Assembly (NCBI RefSeq): GCF_040939455.1
Contig: NC_134106.1
Span: 72,518,001-72,582,000 of the forward strand
Direction: 5' to 3'
DNA: 64,000 nt
DNA from: Microcebus murinus
Lineage: Eukaryota; Chordata; Mammalia; Primates; Cheirogaleidae
Shown: positions 51,823 to 64,000 of the stretch, one piece after another
How positions within the stretch are numbered: position 1 is the stretch's first letter
How the letters are laid out: each line of letters begins with the position of its first letter
Made by a program: the position numbers and the translations under genes
Notes under the pieces: model-generated
What the model saw: the letters and a program-made list of their open reading frames with translations, nothing else
What the model was told of the DNA's origin: nothing
Database searches by the model: none

Positions 51823-51834
51823 TGATTGTATTCA

Positions 51835-52334
<500 letters not shown>

Positions 52335-52344
52335 TGTATTCAAT

Positions 52345-55300
52345 ATTTCTACTGGCAGCTAGATGAATGTTGCTAATCTTTGAGAGTCTTGGAAGTTCTT
52401 TCTGCCCATTAACCCCTTCCATTTAGGACTTCTGGAAGTCTTTTGTTTGGGGAGTTTAAACCTTTATCTTTTCTAACTTTTGATTAACTGATTGTGTTAT
52501 TCCTAATACTATTGTTATCACCATCTCCAACTCTATGTCTGATAATTATTAAATGTTCAACAGAAGTAGGTGAAAATGTGCAACTAACTCAATCTGTGAC
52601 CAAATATAGTTTATATTCAAGAAAATGCAAACAGTTTATGATCACACTGAAGAATATAAAGCTTGCCAGTAGAGAAAAAGATGTAACTCCAAAAGGTTTA
52701 AGGCATTACTATACCTCTATTGAGTTGGTTACAAAAATTAAAAGGGTAATATTCTGGGATTATGAAGAAACAGGTTCACTTACACATAACTTGGTAGCTT
52801 CAAACTGGTTGGATCTTTCAGGTAAGTAATGTGCAGATGTCACAAAAGATATGGCAAGATAATTCCATTTGGGAAATATAGCTCCAAGGAAATTACCAAA
52901 AATGAAGTGCACAAAAATATTCCTACTAGTGCCATTTATAAGAGATAAAAATGTAAACAAACTCCAAGATCAAAAATAAGCAATATACTAAGAAAATTTT
53001 CATATAGTAACAAAATAGCAAACTATATATTTTTCAAGTGACAATTACATAAATTATCATCAATATATCACAAGCAGGTGGGAGATAAAGATAAGCAGAA
53101 AAAAATAAAATAGACAATAGGTACATGCTCATTTCATATGAACAAAAAACTAAGAGTAATCATTGAAAAGACCAGAAGAGAATATACAGAAGTTCAAAGA
53201 GTGGTGGTTTCTGGCCTGCTATAGGAGTCAAACACCTAATTCCGGTCCTGGTGTCCACCTGGGCTCATGTGATGTTGAGGAAGCCACTTTCCTCCCAGAA
53301 CCATCTGGTAAGTGAGAGTTTGGACTAGACTGGTAGGTACTACCCCTGTAGGCCACTGGGGAAGTGTATGAGGCTATTTTTGCTTGTCCATGATTGGGGC
53401 ATGTAGGGATTGTAGATGCTAGAGGTTTGCAGCATGTAGGATATTTTTGCACCTTGATGGTTGCATGATTTTCTGATATTCCTCTGGACATTAACACAGA
53501 AGATGAAAAACCTACTACCAATTATCTGAGCCTAGAATCTAAGCCCTAACTGCACATAAATGGTTTAAATATATGCACTGAAATTTCTAGGAATGCAACT
53601 GCGTTGTGAATCAAGAGAAGTTTGTACTTTATTTATTCCAAACTTTACCAAGAACTTTACCACCATTTTGGAAAATCACATCAGTACTCATGGATTTTAA
53701 TTAAATCCCCGAGTTCCATGCTTGTATCAGTCTTTGCTTGTAACTGCCACATTCGTGTTACTCTATGTATGGTTTCAAGCATCTGATTACTTCATTATTC
53801 TTCTAGAGCAATCCTACTTGAAGTGTTACCATACTGCAAGATAAGCAGCTTGCACCAGAATGTATCTATCAACATCTTGCTTCTTTCGTCAAGAAAGTCT
53901 TGCTATGAAAAAAAATGTCCATTAAACAGAGTGCTTAATGATGTAGTTGATTTTCATTCTGGTATAAGCTTTTTATCTCATTGCAGATCAGTAACAACTT
54001 ATTTTACATTTATAACATACTGATCTTTTTATAGTCATGTATGTTAATAGGCTTTATTATCAATTATTTCATTTTAGAAAAGGAAATAAAAAATATTAGC
54101 TCTTAAAAGAAATAAAAATATTAAATAAAATAATATAATAAAATAATAAAAAATATTAGTTCTGAAAAAAGGAAAATTGGGTCTAACAGGTTTGGTGATC
54201 ACTGGATGGATCGAAGGACTGCCAAGGGCAGGGGCAGGGCAGGGTTGGGTGAGGGGCTTTAGTTTGCCCACAGCATCATCAGCTGCCACACCCATTTCTC
54301 AGATAAGGACAACTGAGAAATCTCAATCTGGCATGAAGTGAGTGCTGATCACTGGGCTGCCACTTTGGGACACTCCTTTCAATGAGAACACCGCCCATGA
54401 GCCCCACCTGTGTAGAAAGTCTGGGGCTTTGAAGTCTGATCATGCTAATGAAGTCTAAGGTCTTTTTCAGGCTTTTAATTTTCTATCTTATTTCTGCATT
54501 TTTCAAGCTTTGCAACTATGTGGCTTGATCCATCATCACTCTAGCTGCCTAAGTCCCAGAAAGAATTGGTGCTGCTCTATGGAGGGAGCAATTCAGCACT
54601 TTCCCCTCTCCTAAAACAGAGATAATTGCCTCCATCATTGCTCTGTCCCCTATACGTGTACTGGAAAATTGATGAAAGCAACCTTTCCTTGCCCCACAGC
54701 CAGTGCAATTCAGTCGAGCAAGAGTTAAAGCAGGCTTCCTGTCTCTGCTGGGGAGCCAGGCTGGACCGGGCTCCTCCTGAACTGGGCGCAGATGCCGCCA
54801 TGCTTTGTTGATTACAATCTCCCACACCAAGGAGGCTTTGACTAGGTTTGACATAATCAGCTCACAGCCTCTGCCTGCACTCTTTCACAAACAGGCCATT
54901 TTCACATCTTTTTCATGGAATCCGACAAGCGGAAAAATAATTAATGTTACCTCAGCCCAACAATGACCCTGGCTCTGATTCAAAAAGAAGGCATGTTGCA
55001 TAAACTGCCCTTTAATTGAGGGTTGGGGGCAGACCCCACATACTCCTGTATCGGTTCTGCCTCCCTGGCCAAGGATGATTAAGGCTTTCCTAAGACTGAG
55101 GACCCATGGTCACTGAGTACTACTCAGTTTCAGGTTCAAAGAGCTTCCGTGAAAGAATTCTGTTCATGGTAGTTAGCAAGCACAGACCTGTTATGCCTGT
55201 CAGAGAAATCCAGACGGTACTGTTGGTTGTTCCCATTTTACTGATAAAGACAAAGTGATTTCCTCTTTGTGGAGTACACAAAATTAGAATCCACAACTAC

Positions 55301-55360
55301 TTTTCAGTATGTTTCTTTTCTTTCTTTTGAAAAAGAAAAGACAAATGTTTGCTATTACAG
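52345..55360. other. unique sequence, no gene recognised
   Basis: No interspersed repeat that I can name except AT-rich runs at 54070-54160. The part from about 54400 to 55100 is less AT-rich and repeat-free, with TAATTAATG and TTTAATTGAGG homeodomain-like sites. It may hold a conserved noncoding element. Open frames lack domains. Confidence 0.4.
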
Positions 55361-55369
55361 AAGTCTTTG

Positions 55370-56065
55370 TGGTCACTACACTGCTGTTGAGAATATGAAA
55401 TGGTGCATCCACATTGGAAAATAATCTGGAAGTTTTTCCAATGGTTAAACATAGAGTTACCATTTGACCCAGTAATTCCACTTCTAGGTACATACTCAAG
55501 AGAAATGAAAACATATGTTTTTTCCTTCTCCATTCAAGAAAAAGAAAACGTATGTTCACAAACATATGTTCACATACATACTTGTATGTGAGTGTTCATA
55601 CCAACATTATTCAAAATAGCCCAAAACATGGAAACAACCCAAATGTCCATCAGTTGATGAATGAATAAACAAAATGTGGTTTATCCACATAATTAAATAA
55701 TATTTGATCAAAAGAAATAAAGTACTGATACAAGTTATAACATGGATGGACCTTGAAAACATTATGCTAAGAAGCCAGTCTCACTCACACACTCACACAC
55801 ACACACCACATATTATTTTATTTATATGAAATATCCAGAATAGGCCATATAGAGACAGAAAGTACATTAGTGGTTGCTTAGGGCTGGAGAGGATGGAAAG
55901 TTTGTCAGTCAACCTCAGATGTGAGGTTTATTTTCGAGGTGATGAAATATCTTAAAATCAAGTGTGGTGTTGGTTGCATAACTCTAAGAATATACTAAAA
56001 ACCATGGAATTGTACACTTAAAAAAAAGTGTGGAGTACACTAATCTCACACCAAAAAAAAAAAAA
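55370..56065 (+). mobile_element. L1 3' UTR fragment
   Basis: AACATAGAGTTACCATTTGACCC, CAGTAATTCCACTTCTAGG, CAACCCAAATGTCCATCAG, and GACCTTGAAAACATTATGC, in the usual order. A (CA) run lies at about 55786-55806. Confidence 0.8.
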
Positions 56066-56069
56066 AATG

Positions 56070-57365
<1,296 letters not shown>

Positions 57366-57740
57366 ATCTGCAATTCTTAAATTCAAGAATCTCTCAAAAC
57401 AGAACTTTTTTTAGTTTTTTTTTTTTTTTAATTTCAGAATATTGCAGGATTACAAATGTTTTGGCTACATGAATTGCTTTTATACAATTTGAGTGAAAGT
57501 TATAATTGTGCCCATTACCCAGATAGTGAGCATTGTAACCAGTAGGTGTGATTTTACCCATCCCCCTCCAACCTGCTTCCGTTGAGTTTTATTTCCATAT
57601 ATGCAAGTGAGTGTTGATTGACTACTTCCAATTTAATAGTGAGTACATGTGGTATTTGTTTTTCCATTCTTGCCATACTTCACTTAGAATGGTTTCCAGT
57701 TCCACCCAGGTTGTTACAGAAGTTATTGGTTCATCATTTT

Positions 57741-58069
<329 letters not shown>

Positions 58070-58103
58070 GTTTATCATTTTTTTATGGCTGAGTAGAAAT
58101 CCA

Positions 58104-58105
<2 letters not shown>

Positions 58106-58156
<51 letters not shown>

Positions 58157-58178
58157 TATATATACATATATATACACA
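58106..58178. repeat. (TA)n with CA interruptions
   Basis: About 70 bases of alternating TA inside the L1 3' UTR, at the place where L1 3' UTRs have a short TATATA. Confidence 0.95.
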
Positions 58179-60333
58179 CCACATTTTATTAATCCACTTA
58201 TGAATTGATGGGCACTTGGGTTGATTCTACATCTTTACAATTGTGAATTGTGCTGTAATAAACATTCGAGTGCAAGTGTCTTTTTGATATAATGGCTTTT
58301 TTTTTTCCTTTGGGTAAATACCTAATAGTGGGATTGCTGGATCAGATGGTAGGTCTACTTTCAGTTCTTTGAGGAATCTCCATACTATTGTCCATAGAGG
58401 TTGTACTAGTTTGCAGTTGCAACAACAGTGTGTAAGTGTTTCTTTTTCTCCACATCCACACCACCATCTGTTGTTTTGGGACTTTTTGCTAAAAGCCATT
58501 CTCACTGGAGTTAGGTGATATCTCATTGTGGTTTTGATTTGCATTTCCCTGATGATTAGAGACATTATTCATTTTTTATATGTTTATTGGCCATTAGTCT
58601 ATCTTCTTTTGCAAAGCTTCTGTTCATGTCTTTTGTTGTTTGATTTTTTCTTGCTGATTTGCTTGAGTTCTTTGTAGATTCTGGTTATTAGCCTTTTATC
58701 AGATGTATAGCATGCAAATATTTTCTCTCATTCTGTAGGTTGTCTATTCACTCTATTGATTGCTTCCTAAGCTGTGCAGAAGCTTTTTAATTTAATCAAG
58801 TCCCATTTATTTATTGATTTTTGTTGTTGCTGTGATTGCCTTTGGGGTCTTCTTCATAAATTCTTTGCCAAGGCTGATATCTAGAGAGTTTTTCCAGCAT
58901 TTTCTTCTAGAATTTTTATAGTTTCATGACTTAGGTTTAAATTTGTTATCCATCCTGAATTAATTTTTGTGAGTGGTGAGAGATAATAATGGTCCTGTTT
59001 CAATATTCTACATGAGGCTATCCAATGTTCCCAGAACCATTTATTGAATAGGGCTTCTTTTTCCTAGTGTATATTGTTGTCTGCTTTATCAAAGATCAAA
59101 TGGCAATGAGGATGATTTTATGTCTGGGTTCTCTGTTCTGATTCATTGGTCTATGTCTCTGTTTTTATGCCAGTACAATACTGTTTTGGTTACTACAGTC
59201 TTGTAGTATAGCTTGAAGTCTAGTAAAGTGATGTCTCCCAATTTTTTCATTTTGCTTATGGTTGCTTTGGCTATTAGTGCTCTTTTCTGATTCCATAAGA
59301 AGCATAGAATTATTTTTTCTAAATCTGTGAAAAATGATGCTGGTATTTCAATTGGGATTGCATTGAATCTATAAATCACTTTAGGTAGTATAGACATTTT
59401 AACAATGTTGATTCTGATGATCCAAGAGCATGATGTTTTTCCATTTGTTTATATCCTCTGCGATTTCTTTCCTCAGTGGTTCATAGTATTCCTTATAGAG
59501 GTCTTTCACATCCTTGGTTAAACATATTCCTAGGTACTTAATTTTCTTTCTTGCTATTGTGAAAGGCAGCTTGACTGTTGGCGTATAGAAATGGTACTGA
59601 TTTGTATACATTGATTTTGTAACCTGAGATTTTGCTGAATTTATTTATCACTTTCAGGAATCTCTTGGCAGAATTTTTGGGATTTTTTAGATATAAGATT
59701 ATATTGTCAGCAAAGAGTGATAGTTTGACCTTTTCTTTCCCTATTGGAATACCCTTGATTTCCTTCTCTTGTCTGATTGCTCTGGCAAGGATTTCCAGCA
59801 CTATGTTGAATAAAAGTGGTGACAGTGGGCAACCTTGTCTAGTTCTAGTTCTTGTGGGAATGCTTTTCATTTTTCCCCATTCAGTTGATTTTGGCTGTGG
59901 GTTTGTCATATATGGCTTTGTGAGAGTTCTCATAAAAGTGTGAATTTTGTCAAATGCTTTTTTTGCATCTATTGAGAGGATCATATGGTCTTTGTTTTTG
60001 CTCCTGTTTATGTGGTAAATCACATTTATGGATTTATGCATGTTGAAACATCTTTGTATTGCTGGGATGAAGCCCACTTGGTCATAGTGGATTATTTTTT
60101 TGATGTGCATCTGAATTCAGTTTGCTAGAATTTGTGAATATTTGCATCTATATTCATAAGGGATATTGGTCTATAGTTTTCTTTTTTTGTTGGGTCCTTT
60201 CCTGGCTTTGGTATTAAGGTGATATGGCTTCATAGAACAAGTTGGGAAGGATTCCTTCCTTCTCAATGTTATGAAATAACTTCTGCAGTAAGTGGGTATC
60301 AACTCTTCATTGTAGATCTGATAAAATTCAGCA

Positions 60334-60497
60334 ATACTACAACTGATACTGCAGAAATACAAAATATCATCTCTGAATACTATAAAAATCTCTATGCACA
60401 TAAACTTGAAAATGTTGAGGAAATGGACAAATTCTTAGAAACACACAATCTCCCTAGGTTCCATCAGGAAGAAATTTGAATTTCCAAACTGACCATT
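60334..60497 (+). mobile_element. inverted L1 ORF2 segment
   Basis: Plus-sense L1 ORF2 piece ([33 protein letters not shown]) set between two minus-sense ORF2 pieces. The junctions fall where minus-sense text splits AATTCAGC from TGTGAA. Confidence 0.8.
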
Positions 60498-60498
60498 T

Positions 60499-60590
60499 AC
60501 TGTGAACTCATATGGTCCAGGACTTTTTTTGTTGGAAGATTTTTTTCTTGCTGCTTCAATTTCATTGCTCAATATTGGTCTGTTCATTGG
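60499..60590 (-). mobile_element. L1 ORF2 segment upstream of RT
   Basis: Minus-sense ORF2 text with the NKKSPGPYEF landmark, directly preceding AEFYQ in normal L1 order but separated from it here by the inverted segment. Confidence 0.8.
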
Positions 60591-61035
60591 TCAATTATGC
60601 TAGCCAATTATATGCTAGTGATGAATAATTGGAAACAAAAATTAAAAGCTCAATGCCATTTATAATTGCTCCAAAAGAGAGAAAATATTGAGTAGCAATC
60701 TAACAAAATCTGTACAGGATCTATATCCTAAAAACTACCAAACATTAATGAAAAAAGTAAAAAAAAAAAGAGAGAAAGAGAGAGAGAGACATATCATATT
60801 TGTTAATTAAAAGACTCAACACAGTAAAAATGTCAATTATCCCCAAATTGATCTATTAATATCAAAGTCTCAGCAGGAATCTTTGTATATATGGACAAGG
60901 TAATTCTGAAATTTATATAAGAGGCAAAGGAAGTAGAATAGTTGAAACAATTTTAAAAAAGAATAAAGTGACAGTAATCATGTTACCTGATTTTGAGACT
61001 TATTTACATGGCTATAGTAATTAAGAAGTGTGGTG

Positions 61036-61336
<301 letters not shown>

Positions 61337-61884
61337 AAGAAGTGTGGTGTTGGCAGAGGGACAGACACTTCTTATCAAGGGAACAGAAGAGTCTACAAAT
61401 AGACTCACACAAAGTTTTACTAACAGATTTTTGACAAAGGTGCAAAAGTGATTCAGTGGAGAATAGATAATCTTTATAACAAATGATGTTGAAACTTTAA
61501 CTCATAGACAAAAAAAAAGTACCTTGACCTAAACCTCATATCTTATACAAAAATTAAGTCAAAATGAATCATACACAATGCCAAACATAAAACTATAAAA
61601 CTTTTAGAAGAAAACATAGAACAAATTCTTCATAACCTAGGATTAGCTGAAGAGTTGACAACAAAGACATGATCCACAAGAGAAAAAAAAATCAATAAAT
61701 TGCTCTTCGCAAAATTAAAAACTTTTGCTCTGTAACTCTGTTAAGAGGATAAAAAGACAAGCCACAGACAGCGATAAAGGTCTATAAATTCCACATCGAA
61801 CAAAGAACTTGTATCTAGAATGTAAAAAGAACTCTCTAAGCTCAATAATAAGGAAAAAATCCAATCATAAAAGAGGAAGAAGGC

Positions 61885-62180
61885 CAGGCACCAAGGTTCA
61901 TGCCAGTAATCCTAGCCCTCTGGGAGGCTGAGGCAGGAGGATGGCTTGAGCTCAGGAGTTCAAGACTAACCTGAGCAAGAGCAAGACTCTGTCTCTACTA
62001 AAAATAGAAAAATTAGCTGGGTCTTGTGGCTCATTCTTATAGTTCCAGGTACTCAGGAGGCTGAGGCAAGAAGATCAATTGCTTGAGCCTAGGAGTTTGA
62101 GGTTTCAGTGAGCTGTGATGACACCAGTGCACTCTACCCAGGGTGACAAAGTGAGACTCTTTATGGAAAAAAAAAAAAAA
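61885..62180 (+). mobile_element. AluJ-like Alu
   Basis: GGCCAGGCACCAAGGTTC to GAGACTCTTTATGG and A-tail; lacks the AATTAATTGG block. Confidence 0.9.
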
Positions 62181-62694
62181 CCAAAAACAAACAAATAAAA
62201 AAACAGGAAGAACACTTGAAAAGACTCTTTACCAAAAAAGTAGATATGGATGACAAATAAGCACATAGAAAATATTTAACATTGTTAAGATCACTAGCCA
62301 TTAGAGATTAAAGCTATGATGAGGTATTCCTGCATACCTATTAAAATGGTTAAAAGAAAAATACTGGTAATACCAAGTGCTGGTGAGATGTAAAGCAACT
62401 AGATCTTTCACACATTGCTAGTGGGAATGTAAGATGAGTCAGCCACTCTGAAAAACAGTTTAGGTGATTCTAATAAAGGTAAAACATACTCTTATGACTT
62501 ACCCAGCAATGGCAGTCCTGGGTATTTACCCTAAAGAAATTAAAACTTGCCTTCACACACGCACAAGGAATGAACTATTGATATATGCAACAACTTGGAT
62601 GCATCTCAAGGGCTTTATGCTGATTAATTAAAATAAAAACAATCTCAAAATGTTTCACACTGTATGATTTCATTTTTCCATTTATATAAACATC

Positions 62695-63004
<310 letters not shown>

Positions 63005-63029
63005 TAATAATGTTTTCTATAGATGTAAC

Positions 63030-63125
63030 ATGTCGGTGTAGATATTGATAGAGATCTAGATATAGATATAGCTGTAAATATAGCCATAGGGATAGATGTA
63101 GATATAGATGTAGATATAGAGACAA
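63030..63125. repeat. (GATATA)n minisatellite-like tract
   Basis: Repeated GATATAGAT/GTAGATATA units for about 95 bases. Confidence 0.85.
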
Positions 63126-63555
63126 AGCAAGAGATAGATCTCACACATAAGCTTCCCTGCACATCAAAACAATATTTTCAGAGTTAATGAAGAAAAAGAC
63201 TTTTCATAAGAAGTTCTAAAATAGTATGGGTGATAGGAGCCCATTCACATTTTTTTTTAAATGTTCTATTTATATATGCACATACATGTGTGTAAATGCA
63301 CAAGAAAAAGCAGAGAGACTACAAGCTCAAAGTCTAATAGTCAAAAGCTCTGGTGATCCCAGGCCTTGCCTTGGCTTAAAGTAAAAACAAAAAGAAAAAC
63401 AAATTAAAAAAAAAAAAAAAAAAAGCTTTGGTGACAGTGTTGAGACTATGCATAGATCAGGGAAGGGAAAAGTAAGCAGGCAGGATAGTGAATCGGGATT
63501 TTCCCCTTAGATTTTTTTTTTTAATTTTTTTGTTATTTTATTTATTTATTCATTT

Positions 63556-63834
63556 AATTTTTTTTAAGAAGACAGGGTCTCACTCTGTCACCCAGGCTGG
63601 AGTGCATCATAGCTCACTGCAACTTTGAACTCCTAGGCTCAAGTGATCCTCCTGCCTCAACCTCCCAAGTAGCTGGGATTACTGGCATGCAACACCACAA
63701 CTGGCTAATATTTAAAAAATTGTTTTGTAGAAATGAGGGTCTCACCATGTTGCCCAGGTTGGTCTCAAACACCTGGCCTCAAGCGATCCTCCCACCTTGG
63801 CCTCCAAAGTGCTGGGGTTACAGGCATGGGTCAC
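63556..63834 (-). mobile_element. AluJ-like Alu (old)
   Basis: TTTAAGAAGACAGGGTCTCAC to GGGGTTACAGGCATGGG; diverged dimer. Confidence 0.9.
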
Positions 63835-63869
63835 ATTTTGTCCCCTTTTACTCTTTATATTTTATATTT

Positions 63870-64000
63870 TAAAAATTTTCCATAAAACAGGTACCACATG
63901 TACTCACCAGCAAGTTGGTGTTAACAGATCAACACCTAAGTGGACATATAGGAATAACATTTATTGGGTGTCGGGCAGGTGGGAGGGGGGAGGAGGGGAT
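63870..64000 (+). mobile_element. strepsirrhine L1 3' UTR, cut by the window edge
   Basis: ACATGTACTCACCAGCAAG, GTTAACAGATCAACACCTAAG and GGCAGGTGGGAGGGGGGAGG match the start of the lemur-type L1 3' UTR as I recall it; the element continues beyond the window. Confidence 0.65.

Noticed and set aside
59143..60110. Long minus-strand frames with reverse-transcriptase motifs
   Set aside because: They are pieces of an L1 ORF2 with frame breaks, a replaced catalytic residue and no complete ORF1/ORF2, so they are annotated as a mobile element and not as a gene.
63030..63125. Regularly repeated units considered as a CRISPR-like array
   Set aside because: Units are 6-9 bases with no distinct spacers, in a primate genome; a simple repeat.

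Overview
This is nuclear DNA from a strepsirrhine primate, most likely a lemur. The main evidence is about thirty dimeric Alu elements. Most carry the middle block with AATTAATTGGCCAAC and the right-arm phrase GGTTGCTGTGAGCTAGGCTGA, which are typical of lemur and galago Alus and not of human AluS/Y. Older AluJ-like copies, FLAM/FRAM monomers, L1, MIR, L2, MaLR/ERVL, Tigger, hAT and mariner-type remains complete a typical mammalian interspersed-repeat landscape. Family names are given from memory of consensus sequences, because no database search was possible.

I find no functional multi-exon protein-coding gene that I can identify. Two processed retrocopies are clear. At 9.86-10.62 kb lies a destrin (DSTN) retrocopy with an intact 165-codon frame, its 3' UTR, a poly(A) tail and a 14-base target-site duplication. 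At 40.26-41.68 kb lies an SLC25A6 (ADP/ATP carrier 3) retrocopy broken by several frameshifts, with a poly(A) tail and target-site duplication. A CpG island at about 19.66-20.37 kb, with a near-consensus CTCF motif, is the best candidate regulatory element. A 190-bp exon-like segment at 45.56-45.75 kb (acceptor, ATG, hydrophobic segment, donor) is a weak candidate exon.

Layout. 0-5.4 kb: old plus-strand L1/HAL1 with an LTR, MER5A-like and Tigger-like insertions and an Alu. 5.4-9.5 kb: mostly unique. 9.5-10.8 kb: Alu, DSTN retrocopy, Alu fragment. 11.4-16 kb: two DNA transposon remains and a minus-strand ERVL-like internal region with LTR-like parts. 16.5-19.1 kb: LTRs, an L2 and a TA-flanked inverted-repeat transposon. 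19.6-20.4 kb: CpG island. 20.8-29.7 kb: Alus, an LTR, an L1 3' end, a Tigger with part of its transposase, a hAT remnant broken by three Alus, and a second copy of the TA-flanked transposon. 30-37 kb: sparse, with LTR-like, MER2 and L1 remains. 37.4-43.3 kb: one L1 hit repeatedly by four plus-strand Alus, the SLC25A6 retrocopy and a MaLR LTR, with a minus-strand Alu at its 3' end. 43.4-46.4 kb: mostly unique with two MIRs. 46.4-52.3 kb: Alus and L1. 52.4-55.3 kb: unique. 55.3-64 kb: L1 remains on both strands, including a rearranged one, plus Alus and the start of a lemur-type L1 3' UTR at the window edge.

No bacterial-type system, CRISPR array, tRNA or rRNA gene was seen. The interest of the window lies in retrotransposition history: the intact DSTN frame, repeated use of the same target sites, a segment-shuffled L1 and a small inverted-repeat transposon family with two copies here.
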